From positions 62,001 through 126,000 of the forward strand of contig NZ_JACHJK010000018.1 in assembly GCF_014203595.1 (NCBI RefSeq): a DNA stretch of 64,000 bases, given 5' to 3'. Below the pieces are notes generated by a model. That model was not told the origin of the DNA, did no database searches, and saw only the letters and a list, made by a program, of their open reading frames with translations. The translations under genes and the position numbers were made by a program. The stretch is from Streptomyces echinatus. GTDB lineage: Bacteria > Actinomycetota > Actinomycetes > Streptomycetales > Streptomycetaceae. Below, piece after piece: positions 1 through 8,776 of the stretch; the stretch's first letter is position 1; the number at the start of each line of letters is the position of its first letter.

Positions 1-438
1 GTCCTGGAGTACGTGGACGACCCGGCCGAGGGCGTCCGCAACGCGGTCGCCGCGCTGCGCTCCGAGGGCGTCCTCAGCCTGCTCGCCGCCGGCCTCGGCG
101 GGGCCGTGCTCGCCCGCGCCCTCGCCGGCCACTTCACCGAGGCCCGGCAGGCGCTCGAGGACCCCGACGGCCGCTGGGGCACCGGCGACCCGATGCCCCG
201 CCGGTTCACCGCCGAACAGCTCACCGCGCTGGTCGAGAACGCCGGCCTGCGGGTCGGTGCCGTGCACGGCGTGCGCGTCTTCGCCGACCTCGTGCCCGGC
301 GTCCTGGTGGACACCGAGCCCGGCGCCGTGGACGCGCTGCTGAAGCTGGAGGCCGCGGCGGCCGAACTGCCCGCGTTCCACTCCGTCGCCACCCAGCTGC
401 ACGTGCTCGGCGAGACGGCGGAGGCCGCCGAGGCCTGA
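1..438 (+). CDS. SAM-dependent methyltransferase, C-terminal part (5' truncated)
   Basis: The reading frame is open from the first base of the window and ends at a TGA at 436-438, so only the last 145 residues are present. The segment has the feel of the distal part of a class I (SmtA/UbiE-like) methyltransferase: an acidic stretch followed by LSLLAAGL, then PRRFTAEQLTALVENAGLR, which is the usual helix that follows the motif in which the substrate pocket closes. The SAM-binding glycine loop would lie upstream of the window, so substrate and exact subfamily cannot be judged. In Streptomyces a methyltransferase gene sits at this place next to the DUF3040 gene, which supports the call. Confidence 0.7.
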   Translation, partial: VLEYVDDPAEGVRNAVAALRSEGVLSLLAAGLGGAVLARALAGHFTEARQALEDPDGRWGTGDPMPRRFTAEQLTALVENAGLRVGAVHGVRVFADLVPGVLVDTEPGAVDALLKLEAAAAELPAFHSVATQLHVLGETAEAAEA

Positions 439-452
439 GCGCACCGCCGTGG

Positions 453-474
453 CGAGCCGCTGATCAGCGGCTCG
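453..474 (+). terminator. Perfect inverted repeat after the methyltransferase gene
   Basis: A 22-base perfect palindrome (CGAGCCGCT-GATC-AGCGGCTCG) lies 15 bases after the stop codon. As RNA it makes a 9-bp GC-rich stem with a 4-base loop. There is no following U-run, which is normal for Streptomyces intrinsic terminators. The rest of the gap to 714 holds no convincing gene; it should carry the promoter of the DUF3040 gene, but I cannot pick a clear -35/-10 pair. Confidence 0.6.
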
Positions 475-714
475 GCCGCACATGGAGTACGCCACAAGCC
501 CCCCGAACGAGGGGTTTGCGCCGTATGATCGAGGTACACCTTCCGGCATGACAGGTCGGTCGTCGGGGAATGGAAGCCTCAGCGAACCGGACGCCCATGA
601 CGGACTCCGGTTGGCCAATTGGCGTAGAGGGGCGGGTTTCACGGGGGCGATTCCCTGCCTATCCTGAAGGGACCCCCCGGGTCGCCCCGGCGACTGCACG
701 ATGAGGAGGACTCC

Positions 715-1098
715 GTGCCGCTCTCGGAGCACGAGCAGCGCATGCTCGAGCAGATGGAGCGAGCGCTGTACGCCGAAGATCCCAAGTTCGCGTCGGCGCT
801 TGAGGGAAACGGGCTGCGGACGTACACCCGGCGGCGGGTCTACCAGGCGGTCGCGGGCTTTCTCATCGGTATCGCGCTCCTCATGACCGGCATGGTCATG
901 CAGCAGATCTGGGTCAGCGTGGTGGGCTTCCTCGTCATGCTGGGATGTGCCGTGCTCGCCGTCACCGGCTGGCGCAAGGCCCCGAAGCCGGGCGAGCAGC
1001 CGCAGGGCGCCGCCCGACGGCAGGCGCGGCCGAAACGCTCCGTGATGGACCGGATCGAACAGCGCTGGCAGCGCCGCAGGGACGAACAGGGCCGCTGA
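715..1098 (+). CDS. DUF3040 small membrane protein
   Basis: A 127-residue protein beginning MPLSEHEQRMLEQMERAL, the characteristic start of the actinobacterial DUF3040 family. The N-terminal 40 residues are an amphipathic helix with the LSEHE motif; two hydrophobic segments follow (about residues 45-65 and 68-85), then a basic, Arg/Lys-rich cytoplasmic tail. The GTG start at 715 is preceded by a good Shine-Dalgarno (GAGGAGGA, 702-709). Its function is unknown. The family is widespread in actinomycetes, often close to division and wall genes as here. Length is typical. Confidence 0.85.
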   Translation: MPLSEHEQRMLEQMERALYAEDPKFASALEGNGLRTYTRRRVYQAVAGFLIGIALLMTGMVMQQIWVSVVGFLVMLGCAVLAVTGWRKAPKPGEQPQGAARRQARPKRSVMDRIEQRWQRRRDEQGR

Positions 1099-1174
1099 CC
1101 GCTCCGCGCCCCGGCGCCGGTCACCCCGGAACAACGCCGATCACGCGGCCCCACGCCGACGGCAGCAGACATAT

Positions 1175-1210
1175 GTGAGGGGCGGCCACCACCCGGTGGC
1201 CGCCCCTCAC
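1175..1210. terminator. Bidirectional terminator between convergent genes
   Basis: A perfect 16-bp stem (GTGAGGGGCGGCCACC and its complement) with the loop ACCC. It sits between the convergent DUF3040 and transglutaminase genes and should stop transcription from both sides. Confidence 0.85.
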
Positions 1211-1240
1211 GTGCGCGTCCGGCCCCGCCGCCGCGTCCGC

Positions 1241-3625
1241 TCAGCCCCGCTGACCGGACGTCCGGCGCAGCGTCGGACGGGCCGCCGTGACCCTGGCCCG
1301 CAGCGCCGACCAGCGGGCCGAGACCGTCCACAGCACCCGGACCGAGGAGCGGGGCAGCAGCAGCGCCCGCAGCCGTGCCCCGGCACTCACCGTGCCCCGC
1401 AGCCCCTCGACCACCCGGCGCACGTCCTGAGCCGCTCCCGTCGCCGGGCTCGGCCGGGGCGCGTACAGCACCTGCTCCACCGCGTCCGCCACCCGGTGCA
1501 CGGCCGCCCCGGCCGCCGGATCCAGCCGCCCGAGCCGGACGATCCTGGCGGCGGCCTTGCGCGGGGTCAGCGACTCGTCCGGCGTGATGCCGTGGTCCCA
1601 GGCGCTGTCCGTCAGCTCCTGCCAGACGGCCAGCGTGTGCACCGCCGCCCCCTGCGCGGTCCGGGCGTGCCCGCCCAGCCGCAGCGCGCGCACCCGCGCC
1701 CGCCACAGCAGCGGCGACAGCGGAACCGCCAGGACCGGCAGCGCGCCCAGCCCGATCAGCAGCCACCACCACGGGCCCGTGCCGTCGTCGTCGTGGTGCG
1801 GGGCCGCCGCCGCGGACGGGCTGCCGCAGGCCTGGAGCCTGCGCAGCTCACCGGCGCAGCTCTCGCTCGGCGAGGCCGCGGCCGAGGGCGCCGAGGACGC
1901 GCCCCTGGAGGGCAGCGCCTCGTCCGGCAGCGAGGTGCCGGGGGTGTCCGACTGGGTGTAGGACGGGGTGGTGCCGCGGGTGGGCGTCGGCTCGAAGCGG
2001 GTCCAGCCCACCCCCTCGAAGTACAGCTCGGGCCAGGCGTGCGCGTCCTTCTGGTTCACCGAGATCGTGCCGTCGGCCTGTGGGGTGCCGGGCGCGAAGC
2101 CCACCGCGACCCGGGCCGGGATGCCGAGCGTGCGGGCCATCGCCGCCATCGCGAAGGAGAAGTGGACGCAGAAGCCCTCCTTCTGCTTCAGGAAGTTCGC
2201 GATGGCCTCGGGACCGCGGCCCACCTTCACCGAGGTGTCGTACTGGAAGCCTCCGGTGACGGCGAAGTAGTCCTGCAGTTTGACGGCCTCGTCGTAGTGG
2301 CTGTTCGCGCCGGCGGTGATCTCCTTGGCCGTCTCGGCCACCACCTGCGGCAGCGAGGACGGCACCTTGGTGTACTCGCTCCGCAGCGAGGCCGGCGGCT
2401 GCGGCGCGGCGGCCAGCTGATCCGCCGTCGGCCGCACGGACAGGCTGGTCACCTGATAGGTCTCGCCGCGCGTGGTCTGGCCGTGGTCACCGACGAGGGT
2501 CATCCCGACCGGTTCGTAGCGCCACCGGCCGCTGACCCGTACAGCGCTCGGCGGGTAGGGCATCGGCAGCCAGTTCTGGGCGTACGTGTCCGCCGCCGTG
2601 ACGGTCGTGCGCACCTCGCCGCGTCCGACGTCCGCGCCCAGGCCCATGGGCGTGGGCAGCCTGTCCGGCACACCGACGACGTGCCGCTGGGCCGGCGTCC
2701 AGGTGGTGCCGTCGAACTCGTCGAGGGAGACGATCCGCAGATACAGGTCCGAGATGTCGGTCGTGGTGGTGCGCAGGGACAGCACCTGGCGGTCGTCGTT
2801 CGTGTTCAGGTTGTCCCGCAGCGACACCAGCGGGTTGACCGCCGAGATCGTGCCCCCGTGGCCGTTGCCCGCCCCCACGCCGGCGCCCGCGGCGTCCAGC
2901 AGGCCCCCGTGCATCGCGGGCAGCGCGAGCGGCACCATCAGGGCCACGCCGAGCGCGACCGCCCCGATCCGGCGGCCGGTGCGCACCGGTGCCAGGGCAC
3001 CCGGCTCGGGGTGGCCCGGCCCGCGCGCCGCGCCGCCGAACACCCGGCCCCACTGGGCGAGCCGCTCCCGGCCCTCCGCGAGCAGCAGCATCAGATAGCC
3101 GGCCGCCGCCAGCAGGAACCACAGCCACTCGGCACCGCCGTCGGACAGGCCCGCGGCCACCGAGTACAGCGCGAGCAGCGGCAGCCCGGCCGGGGCCGCG
3201 CTGCGGAAGGTCACCGCGAGGACGTCCACCAGCAGCCCGATCAGCAGCGCGCCGCCGATCAGCATCAGCTTGATGCCGTCGGTGACCGGCGCCGGTATCG
3301 CGTACCGGTTGACGTCGTCGCCGCCCTGCTGGAGCAGCTCGGCGAGGTACCGGAAGGTGTCCGGGCCGGGGACCAGTCCGGCGATCGCGTGCTGCCGGGC
3401 GAACACCAGGGTCAGCAGCATCAGGGTCACCAGGGCCTGCGCCGCCACGGTCAGCGAACGGCCCAGCGGCACTCGCCGGGCCGCCGCGCCCACCCCGGTC
3501 TGCACGGCCAGCAGCGGAACCAGCTGCAGCAGCCAGGTCGGCTCGGCGACCAGCGGCAGCAGCGAGCAGGAGGCCATCAGCGTGGCCGCCGCCGCGCACA
3601 GCGCCAGTCGTGCCCGCCCGCTCAT
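1241..3625 (-). CDS. Transglutaminase-like membrane protein (TgpA/DUF3488 type)
   Basis: A 794-residue membrane protein. The N-terminal third has about six hydrophobic segments (DUF3488-type). The extracytoplasmic middle is a transglutaminase-like domain with the catalytic Cys in EGFCVHFSFAMAAMARTLGI and the His in DAHAWPELYFEGVGW. A last membrane segment (GPWWWLLIGLGALPVLAVPL) precedes a cytoplasmic DUF4129-like tail. Papain/transglutaminase-fold proteins of this type are thought to act on peptides or cross-links outside the membrane; no substrate is known here. The ATG at 3623-3625 overlaps the stop of the upstream DUF58 gene in an ATGA, implying translational coupling. It is the last gene of the moxR-DUF58-transglutaminase operon. 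The frame stays open upstream to 4156, but that part is antisense-style shadow of DUF58. Confidence 0.88.
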   Translation of the reverse strand: MSGRARLALCAAAATLMASCSLLPLVAEPTWLLQLVPLLAVQTGVGAAARRVPLGRSLTVAAQALVTLMLLTLVFARQHAIAGLVPGPDTFRYLAELLQQGGDDVNRYAIPAPVTDGIKLMLIGGALLIGLLVDVLAVTFRSAAPAGLPLLALYSVAAGLSDGGAEWLWFLLAAAGYLMLLLAEGRERLAQWGRVFGGAARGPGHPEPGALAPVRTGRRIGAVALGVALMVPLALPAMHGGLLDAAGAGVGAGNGHGGTISAVNPLVSLRDNLNTNDDRQVLSLRTTTTDISDLYLRIVSLDEFDGTTWTPAQRHVVGVPDRLPTPMGLGADVGRGEVRTTVTAADTYAQNWLPMPYPPSAVRVSGRWRYEPVGMTLVGDHGQTTRGETYQVTSLSVRPTADQLAAAPQPPASLRSEYTKVPSSLPQVVAETAKEITAGANSHYDEAVKLQDYFAVTGGFQYDTSVKVGRGPEAIANFLKQKEGFCVHFSFAMAAMARTLGIPARVAVGFAPGTPQADGTISVNQKDAHAWPELYFEGVGWTRFEPTPTRGTTPSYTQSDTPGTSLPDEALPSRGASSAPSAAASPSESCAGELRRLQACGSPSAAAAPHHDDDGTGPWWWLLIGLGALPVLAVPLSPLLWRARVRALRLGGHARTAQGAAVHTLAVWQELTDSAWDHGITPDESLTPRKAAARIVRLGRLDPAAGAAVHRVADAVEQVLYAPRPSPATGAAQDVRRVVEGLRGTVSAGARLRALLLPRSSVRVLWTVSARWSALRARVTAARPTLRRTSGQRG

Positions 3626-4982
3626 CCCAGTGCCTCCCCGCTCACCGAGGCGAGGCCGGAGCGTTCCCGGTCCGCCTGCCGCCACAGTTCGTCCAGCGAG
3701 CCGCCGCGCGGCACGCTCAGTGCCGTCCAGCCCGCCTCGCGCAGCAGGCGCAGCCGCTCCGCATGCCGGTCGTTCGGCCGGGGCACGTCGGTCGGCTCCC
3801 GCACCCAGGTGTCCGGGTCCAGCACGAAGGCGACGGCACCGCCGCTGCGCCGGCTCATCTTGGCGACCGTCGTGGCCTGCTCCTCGTCCAGGTCGCCGAG
3901 GAAGGCGACGAGCAAGCCCTCGTTTCCGCCGCGCAGCATGTCGTAGGCCCGGGACAGGCCGGTGCCGTCGGAGTGGTCGATCACCGCGAGGGTGTCCATC
4001 ATCAGCCCGGCCGCGTCCGCCGTCTCCTGGCCGCTGCCCGCGAAGCCGTCGCCGCCCTCGCCGGGCACCGCGCTTCCGCTGTCGGTCAGCAGCCGTACCG
4101 AGAAGCCGCGCTCCAGCATGTGCACCAGCACCGAGGCGGCGCCGGACACGGCCCACTCGAAGGCCGAGTCGGGGCCGGCGCCCTCGTAGGCCCCGCCCCG
4201 GGTGTCCAGCAGCACGGTGCAGCGGGAGCGCCGGGGCTGCTCCTCGCGGCGCACCATCAGCTCGCCGTAGCGCGCGGTGGAGCGCCAGTGCACCCGGCGC
4301 AGGTCGTCACCGTAGCGGTACCCGCGCGGGATCACGTCGTCCTCGCCCGCGAGGGACAGCGAGCGCTGCCGCCCGTCGCCGTACCCCGAGGCCTCGCCGC
4401 CGAAGCGGACCGGGGCCAGCGGCTCCACGCGCGGGACGACCGTCAGGGTGTCGTACGTGGAGAAGGAGCGGGTCAGCTCGCACATGCCGAACGGGTCCGT
4501 CAGCCGCAGCTGCAGCGGGCCCAGCGGATAACGGCCCCGCAGGTCGGAGCGGACCCGGTAGGACACCTCACGGCGGCCACCCGGCTCCACCCGGTCCAGC
4601 ACGAACCGCGGCCGCGGCCCGAGGACGTAGGGCACCCGGTCCTGGAGCATCAGCAGCCCGGTGGGCAGCCGGGAGACGTTGTCCATGCGCAGGTGCACCC
4701 GGGCCTCGCTGCCGGCCGGGACGCGCGCGGGGGAGAGGTGGCGGCTCGCGGCCACCCGGTAGCGCGTGCGGTACAGCACCGCCGCGCAGACCAGGGGCAG
4801 CACGGCGAGCAGCAGGCCGACCCGCAGCAGTTCGCTCTGGCCCAGCACGAACGAGCAGACCGCGGCGGCGATCCCGGCCGCGAAGAAGGAGCGGCCGCGG
4901 GTGGTCAGACCCGCCAGGGCCGTGCGGACTCCGCCCGTCTCCCCGCGGTCGTCCTCCGCCGGCCCGGCCCCCCCGGGGCCCA

Positions 4983-4986
<4 letters not shown>
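3622..4986 (-). CDS. DUF58 protein, partner of MoxR
   Basis: A 454-residue protein with two N-terminal membrane segments (about residues 33-75), a beta-rich region and the DUF58 core with the family hallmark RGYRYGDDLRRVHWRSTAR followed by a von Willebrand A-like fold (CTVLLDTR). DUF58 proteins are almost always encoded beside MoxR ATPases and are presumed to be clients or adaptors of them. The start can be GTG at 4986 or ATG at 4983; both overlap the stop of moxR, and its own stop overlaps the next start. The order moxR-DUF58-transglutaminase is a recurrent bacterial cassette with a proposed role in envelope protein maturation or stress, not proven for this organism. Confidence 0.88.
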
Positions 4987-6023
<1,037 letters not shown>

Positions 6024-6097
6024 CCGGCCCTCCTCGGCCCGTTCTTTCCGGGCCGACGCTCTTCGTGCGAAACCGGCCCACCCCGAAACACGGACAC

Positions 6098-6119
6098 CAC
6101 GCGGGAAAGGTTCCGCGTG
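6098..6119 (-). terminator. Hairpin between carbonic anhydrase and moxR
   Basis: CACGCGG at 6098-6104 pairs with CCGCGTG at 6113-6119. It lies downstream of the minus-strand carbonic anhydrase gene and upstream of moxR, so it may terminate the former. Otherwise 6024-6265 holds no gene; the moxR promoter should be here but is not obvious. Confidence 0.4.
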
Positions 6120-6265
6120 ACGCCACACCCCGCATTCTTGCCGCCGTTACCGATTCGTGTCACTCGCCTGGGACAACTGCCCCCGCGATGTCGGTCTTAC
6201 GACGTTTCCGACCGCGTTCCCGGCACGGACGGCGGGACGCGTCCCGGAGCGGCCGGTACCCCCCG

Positions 6266-6814
6266 TCAGGCCGGGTCGACCTCGCGCAGCAGGCCGGTGC
6301 GCACGTCGAAGACGAAGCCGCGGACGTCGTCGGTGTGCAGCAGGAAGGGCGAGGTGCGCACCCGCTGCATGGACTGGCGCACGTCCTGGTCCGCGTCCTG
6401 GAAGGCCTCCACCGCCCACGCCGGCCGCTGCCCGACCTCCATCTCCAGCTCGGTGCGGAAGTCCTCGGTGAGGGACTCCAGGCCGCAGCCGGTGTGGTGG
6501 ATGAGCACGACGCTGCGCGTGCCCAGCTTGCGCTGGCTGATGGTCAGGGACCGGATGACGTCGTCGGTGACCACACCGCCGGCGTTGCGGATGGTGTGGC
6601 AGTCGCCCAGCTGCAGGCCGAGGGCCTTGTGCAGGTCGATGCGGGCGTCCATGCACGCGACCACGGCGACGTGCAGCACGGGGCGGGCGTCCATGCCGGG
6701 GTCCGTGAACGCTTCGGCGTACCGCCGGTTGGCCTCCACGAGGCGGCCGGTCACGGTGCCGCCGGTGGTTATGGCGCCTTCGGTTCCAGTGGGTGCAGCT
6801 GCGGAAGTCGTCAT
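6266..6814 (-). CDS. Beta-class carbonic anhydrase
   Basis: A 182-residue protein with the zinc site of beta carbonic anhydrases: CMDARID (first Cys and the Asp-Arg pair) and HHTGCG (His and second Cys). It interconverts CO2 and bicarbonate in the cytoplasm. I start at the ATG at 6812-6814 (MTTSAAAPTG...). No strong ribosome site precedes it, and an in-frame GTG eight codons upstream is an alternative; the frame remains open further but with no family likeness. It is transcribed divergently from the dcw cluster, from which it is separated by 353 bases. The same neighbour is found in S. coelicolor, as I recall. Bicarbonate supply for growth is a reasonable but unproven role. Confidence 0.88.
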   Translation of the reverse strand: MTTSAAAPTGTEGAITTGGTVTGRLVEANRRYAEAFTDPGMDARPVLHVAVVACMDARIDLHKALGLQLGDCHTIRNAGGVVTDDVIRSLTISQRKLGTRSVVLIHHTGCGLESLTEDFRTELEMEVGQRPAWAVEAFQDADQDVRQSMQRVRTSPFLLHTDDVRGFVFDVRTGLLREVDPA

Positions 6815-6989
6815 GCCGACGACGTTACTGGTCACGCAGCGGTCCGGCCTGCTGTGAGAGGGGACAAAGAGCGTCAGCGTGGCGCGTTGTGAGCTAACCC
6901 ACAGGGAGGGCAAAGGTGAGCCGAACGGGTGGATCGGTGCGAATGGAGGTTCCCGTCGGGTTGCGGTCCGCGACGCGCAGTGCGGTTGA

Positions 6990-7017
6990 TTGACCAGGGG
7001 ACAGCGTGGACTAAAGT
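6990..7017 (+). promoter_or_regulatory. Likely promoter of the dcw cluster
   Basis: TTGACC (6990-6995), a 16-base spacer and TAAAGT (7012-7017) form a good vegetative-type (HrdB) promoter. It would give an mRNA leader of about 145 bases before rsmH. This is the only clear promoter-like pair in the divergent gap 6815-7167. The minus-strand promoter for carbonic anhydrase is not obvious. Confidence 0.6.
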
Positions 7018-7025
7018 GGCGCGAA

Positions 7026-7050
7026 AGCGGGAGACGAGTCTCTCCCCGCT
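7026..7050 (+). other. Hairpin at the very start of the predicted rsmH leader
   Basis: AGCGGG (7026-7031) pairs with CCCGCT (7045-7050), and AGA (7032-7034) with TCT (7041-7043) past a bulged C, giving a 9-bp bulged stem. It would sit within the first few nucleotides of the dcw transcript from the promoter at 6990 and could stabilise its 5' end. No known riboswitch class is recognised. Confidence 0.4.
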
Positions 7051-7167
7051 GGTGAGACCCCCGGAGGCCCCGGCGCACGCCCGGACCCGCCTCCTCGCGC
7101 GCGCGGCGCGTACGTACGGCTCGGGGGACCGACGGTGCGTACGGCCCGCCGGAACTGAGAGGCCCCC

Positions 7168-8124
7168 TTGAGCCAGAGTCGACACGTCCCGGTGATGCTC
7201 CAGCGGTGCCTGGACCTGCTGGCGCCCGCCCTGGAGCAGCCGGGCGCGGTGGTCGTCGACTGCACCCTCGGCCTCGGCGGGCACAGCGAGGCGCTGCTCA
7301 CCCGGTTCCCCGGCGCACGTCTGATCGGCCTCGACCGGGACAAGGAGGCGCTGCGCCTGTCCGGCGAGCGGCTGGCGTCCCACGGCGACCGCGCCACCCT
7401 CGTGCACGCCGTGTACGACGAGCTGCCCGAGGTGCTCCACCGGCTCGGCCTCGCGCGCGTGCAGGGCGTGCTGTTCGACCTCGGGGTCTCCTCCATGCAG
7501 CTGGACGAGGCCGACCGCGGCTTCGCCTACGCGCAGGACGCGCCCCTGGACATGCGCATGGACCAGACGACCGGCATCAGCGCCGCCGAGGTCCTCAACA
7601 CCTATCCGGCGGGCGAACTCGTGCGCATCCTGCGCGCGTACGGCGAGGAGAAGCAGGCCAAGCGGATCGTCTCCGCGATCGTCCGCGAGCGCGAGAAGGA
7701 GCCGTTCGACAACAGCGCGCGGCTCGTCGAGCTGATCCGGGACTCCCTGCCGCAGGCCGCCAAGCGCACCGGCGGCAACCCGGCCAAGCGGACCTTCCAG
7801 GCGCTGCGCATCGAGGTCAACGGCGAACTGTCCGTGCTGGAGCGGGCGATCCCGGCCGCGGTGAAGGCCCTCGACGTCGGCGGGCGGATCGCCGTCCTGT
7901 CGTACCACTCGCTCGAAGACCGGCTCGTCAAGCAGGTGTTCGCGGCCGGCGCCGCCTCCACCGCGCCACCCGGACTGCCGGTCGTGCCCGAGCGCTACCA
8001 GCCGCGGCTCAAGCTGCTCACCCGCGGTGCCGAACTTCCCACCGAGGAAGAGATCGCCGAGAACCGCCGGGCCGCACCGGCCAGACTGCGGGGTGCCGAG
8101 CGCATCAGGGAGGACGTCGAGTGA
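7168..8124 (+). CDS. rsmH: 16S rRNA (cytosine1402-N4)-methyltransferase RsmH
   Basis: A 318-residue protein (also called MraW) that N4-methylates C1402 of 16S rRNA in the decoding centre. The SAM-binding region is VVVDCTLGLGGHSEALL near residue 30, with the family blocks GLDRDKEAL, VLFDLGVSSMQLD and RTFQALRIEVN. The length is usual. The best start is the TTG at 7168, with a GAGAGG-like Shine-Dalgarno eight bases upstream. It is the first gene of the dcw operon. No mraZ precedes it, unlike in many bacteria. Its TGA overlaps the GTG of a short bridging frame that leads to ftsL. Confidence 0.95.
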   Translation: MSQSRHVPVMLQRCLDLLAPALEQPGAVVVDCTLGLGGHSEALLTRFPGARLIGLDRDKEALRLSGERLASHGDRATLVHAVYDELPEVLHRLGLARVQGVLFDLGVSSMQLDEADRGFAYAQDAPLDMRMDQTTGISAAEVLNTYPAGELVRILRAYGEEKQAKRIVSAIVREREKEPFDNSARLVELIRDSLPQAAKRTGGNPAKRTFQALRIEVNGELSVLERAIPAAVKALDVGGRIAVLSYHSLEDRLVKQVFAAGAASTAPPGLPVVPERYQPRLKLLTRGAELPTEEEIAENRRAAPARLRGAERIREDVE

Positions 8125-8195
8125 GCGAGACGGGTCGGAGGGTTCCCCCCGCGCACCGGGGGAGCGGCATCCCCCACGCACCGGGGGAGCAGTGA
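8121..8195 (+). CDS. Micro-ORF bridging rsmH and ftsL, built on two direct repeats
   Basis: A 24-codon frame (MSETGRRVPPAHRG...APGEQ) whose GTG overlaps the rsmH stop (GTGA, 8121-8124) and whose TGA (8193-8195) overlaps the ftsL GTG (8192-8194). It consists largely of two near-identical copies of CGCACCGGGGGAGC with preceding C-runs (about 8145-8190). It may be a reinitiation relay that couples ftsL translation to rsmH. It may instead be a by-product of a small repeat insertion that shifted the old ftsL start out of frame. No function is known for the peptide. Confidence 0.4.
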   Translation: MSETGRRVPPAHRGSGIPHAPGEQ

Positions 8196-8776
8196 GCAGG
8201 AAACCCGAGCTGAAGGGGAGGGCCGCCCGGCTCGCCCGGCTCCTCCCGGCCGGCCGCGCCCAGGCGGCCCGCACCCCGTTCGTCCTCCTCGTCGTCGTGC
8301 TCCTCGGCGGCGGCCTCATCGGCCTGCTGGTGCTCAACTCCGCGCTCAGCGAAGGCTCGTTCCAACTCGACGACCTGCGAAAGCGGACGAAGGCCCTCAC
8401 CGACGAGCAACAGGCCCTGCAGCGCGACATCGACGCCTACTCGGCGCCCGACGCCCTCCAGCGCCGCGCCGGCGAACTCGGCATGGTCCCCGGCGGTGAC
8501 CCGGCCTTCCTCGGCCCCGACGGCCGGATCAAGGGCGTCCCCGGCGCCGCCCCCCGCACCGCCGCCCTCTCGGGCCCGGCCGCCCCCGGGGGGCTGCTCC
8601 CGCCCGCCGGCGCCTCCGCCACCGCGGCCCCCACCACCGCCCCCGGCACCGCGGCACCCACCGCCCCCGGCACGCCGCCGCCCACCGTCGCGCCGGCCCG
8701 GCCCCAGGGGCCCCCCGCGGCCTCCGCGCCGCCCGCCGCACCCCAGCCCATTGCCACCCCGACCCCCGGCAGGTGA
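8192..8776 (+). CDS. ftsL: Cell division protein FtsL
   Basis: A 194-residue bitopic membrane protein: a short basic cytoplasmic end, one membrane helix (about residues 29-50, FVLLVVVLLGGGLIGLLVLN), then a coiled-coil region (LDDLRKRTKALTDEQQALQRDIDAY) as in FtsL, and a long Pro/Ala-rich tail that is common in Streptomyces. FtsL works with FtsB/DivIC and FtsQ to activate septal peptidoglycan synthesis. The GTG at 8192 follows a GGGGGAG ribosome site at 8183-8189. The open frame extends upstream inside rsmH but has no family likeness. Its stop overlaps the ftsI start (GTGA). Confidence 0.85.
   Translation: MSRKPELKGRAARLARLLPAGRAQAARTPFVLLVVVLLGGGLIGLLVLNSALSEGSFQLDDLRKRTKALTDEQQALQRDIDAYSAPDALQRRAGELGMVPGGDPAFLGPDGRIKGVPGAAPRTAALSGPAAPGGLLPPAGASATAAPTTAPGTAAPTAPGTPPPTVAPARPQGPPAASAPPAAPQPIATPTPGR

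Noticed and set aside
482..667. A 61-codon frame between the methyltransferase and DUF3040 genes
   Set aside because: No ribosome site, no third-position GC bias typical of genes here, and no similarity I can recognise; it is more likely promoter DNA.
1175..3946. A 923-codon plus-strand frame opposite the transglutaminase gene
   Set aside because: Arg/Pro/Gln-rich shadow frame beginning inside the terminator hairpin, with no recognisable domain.
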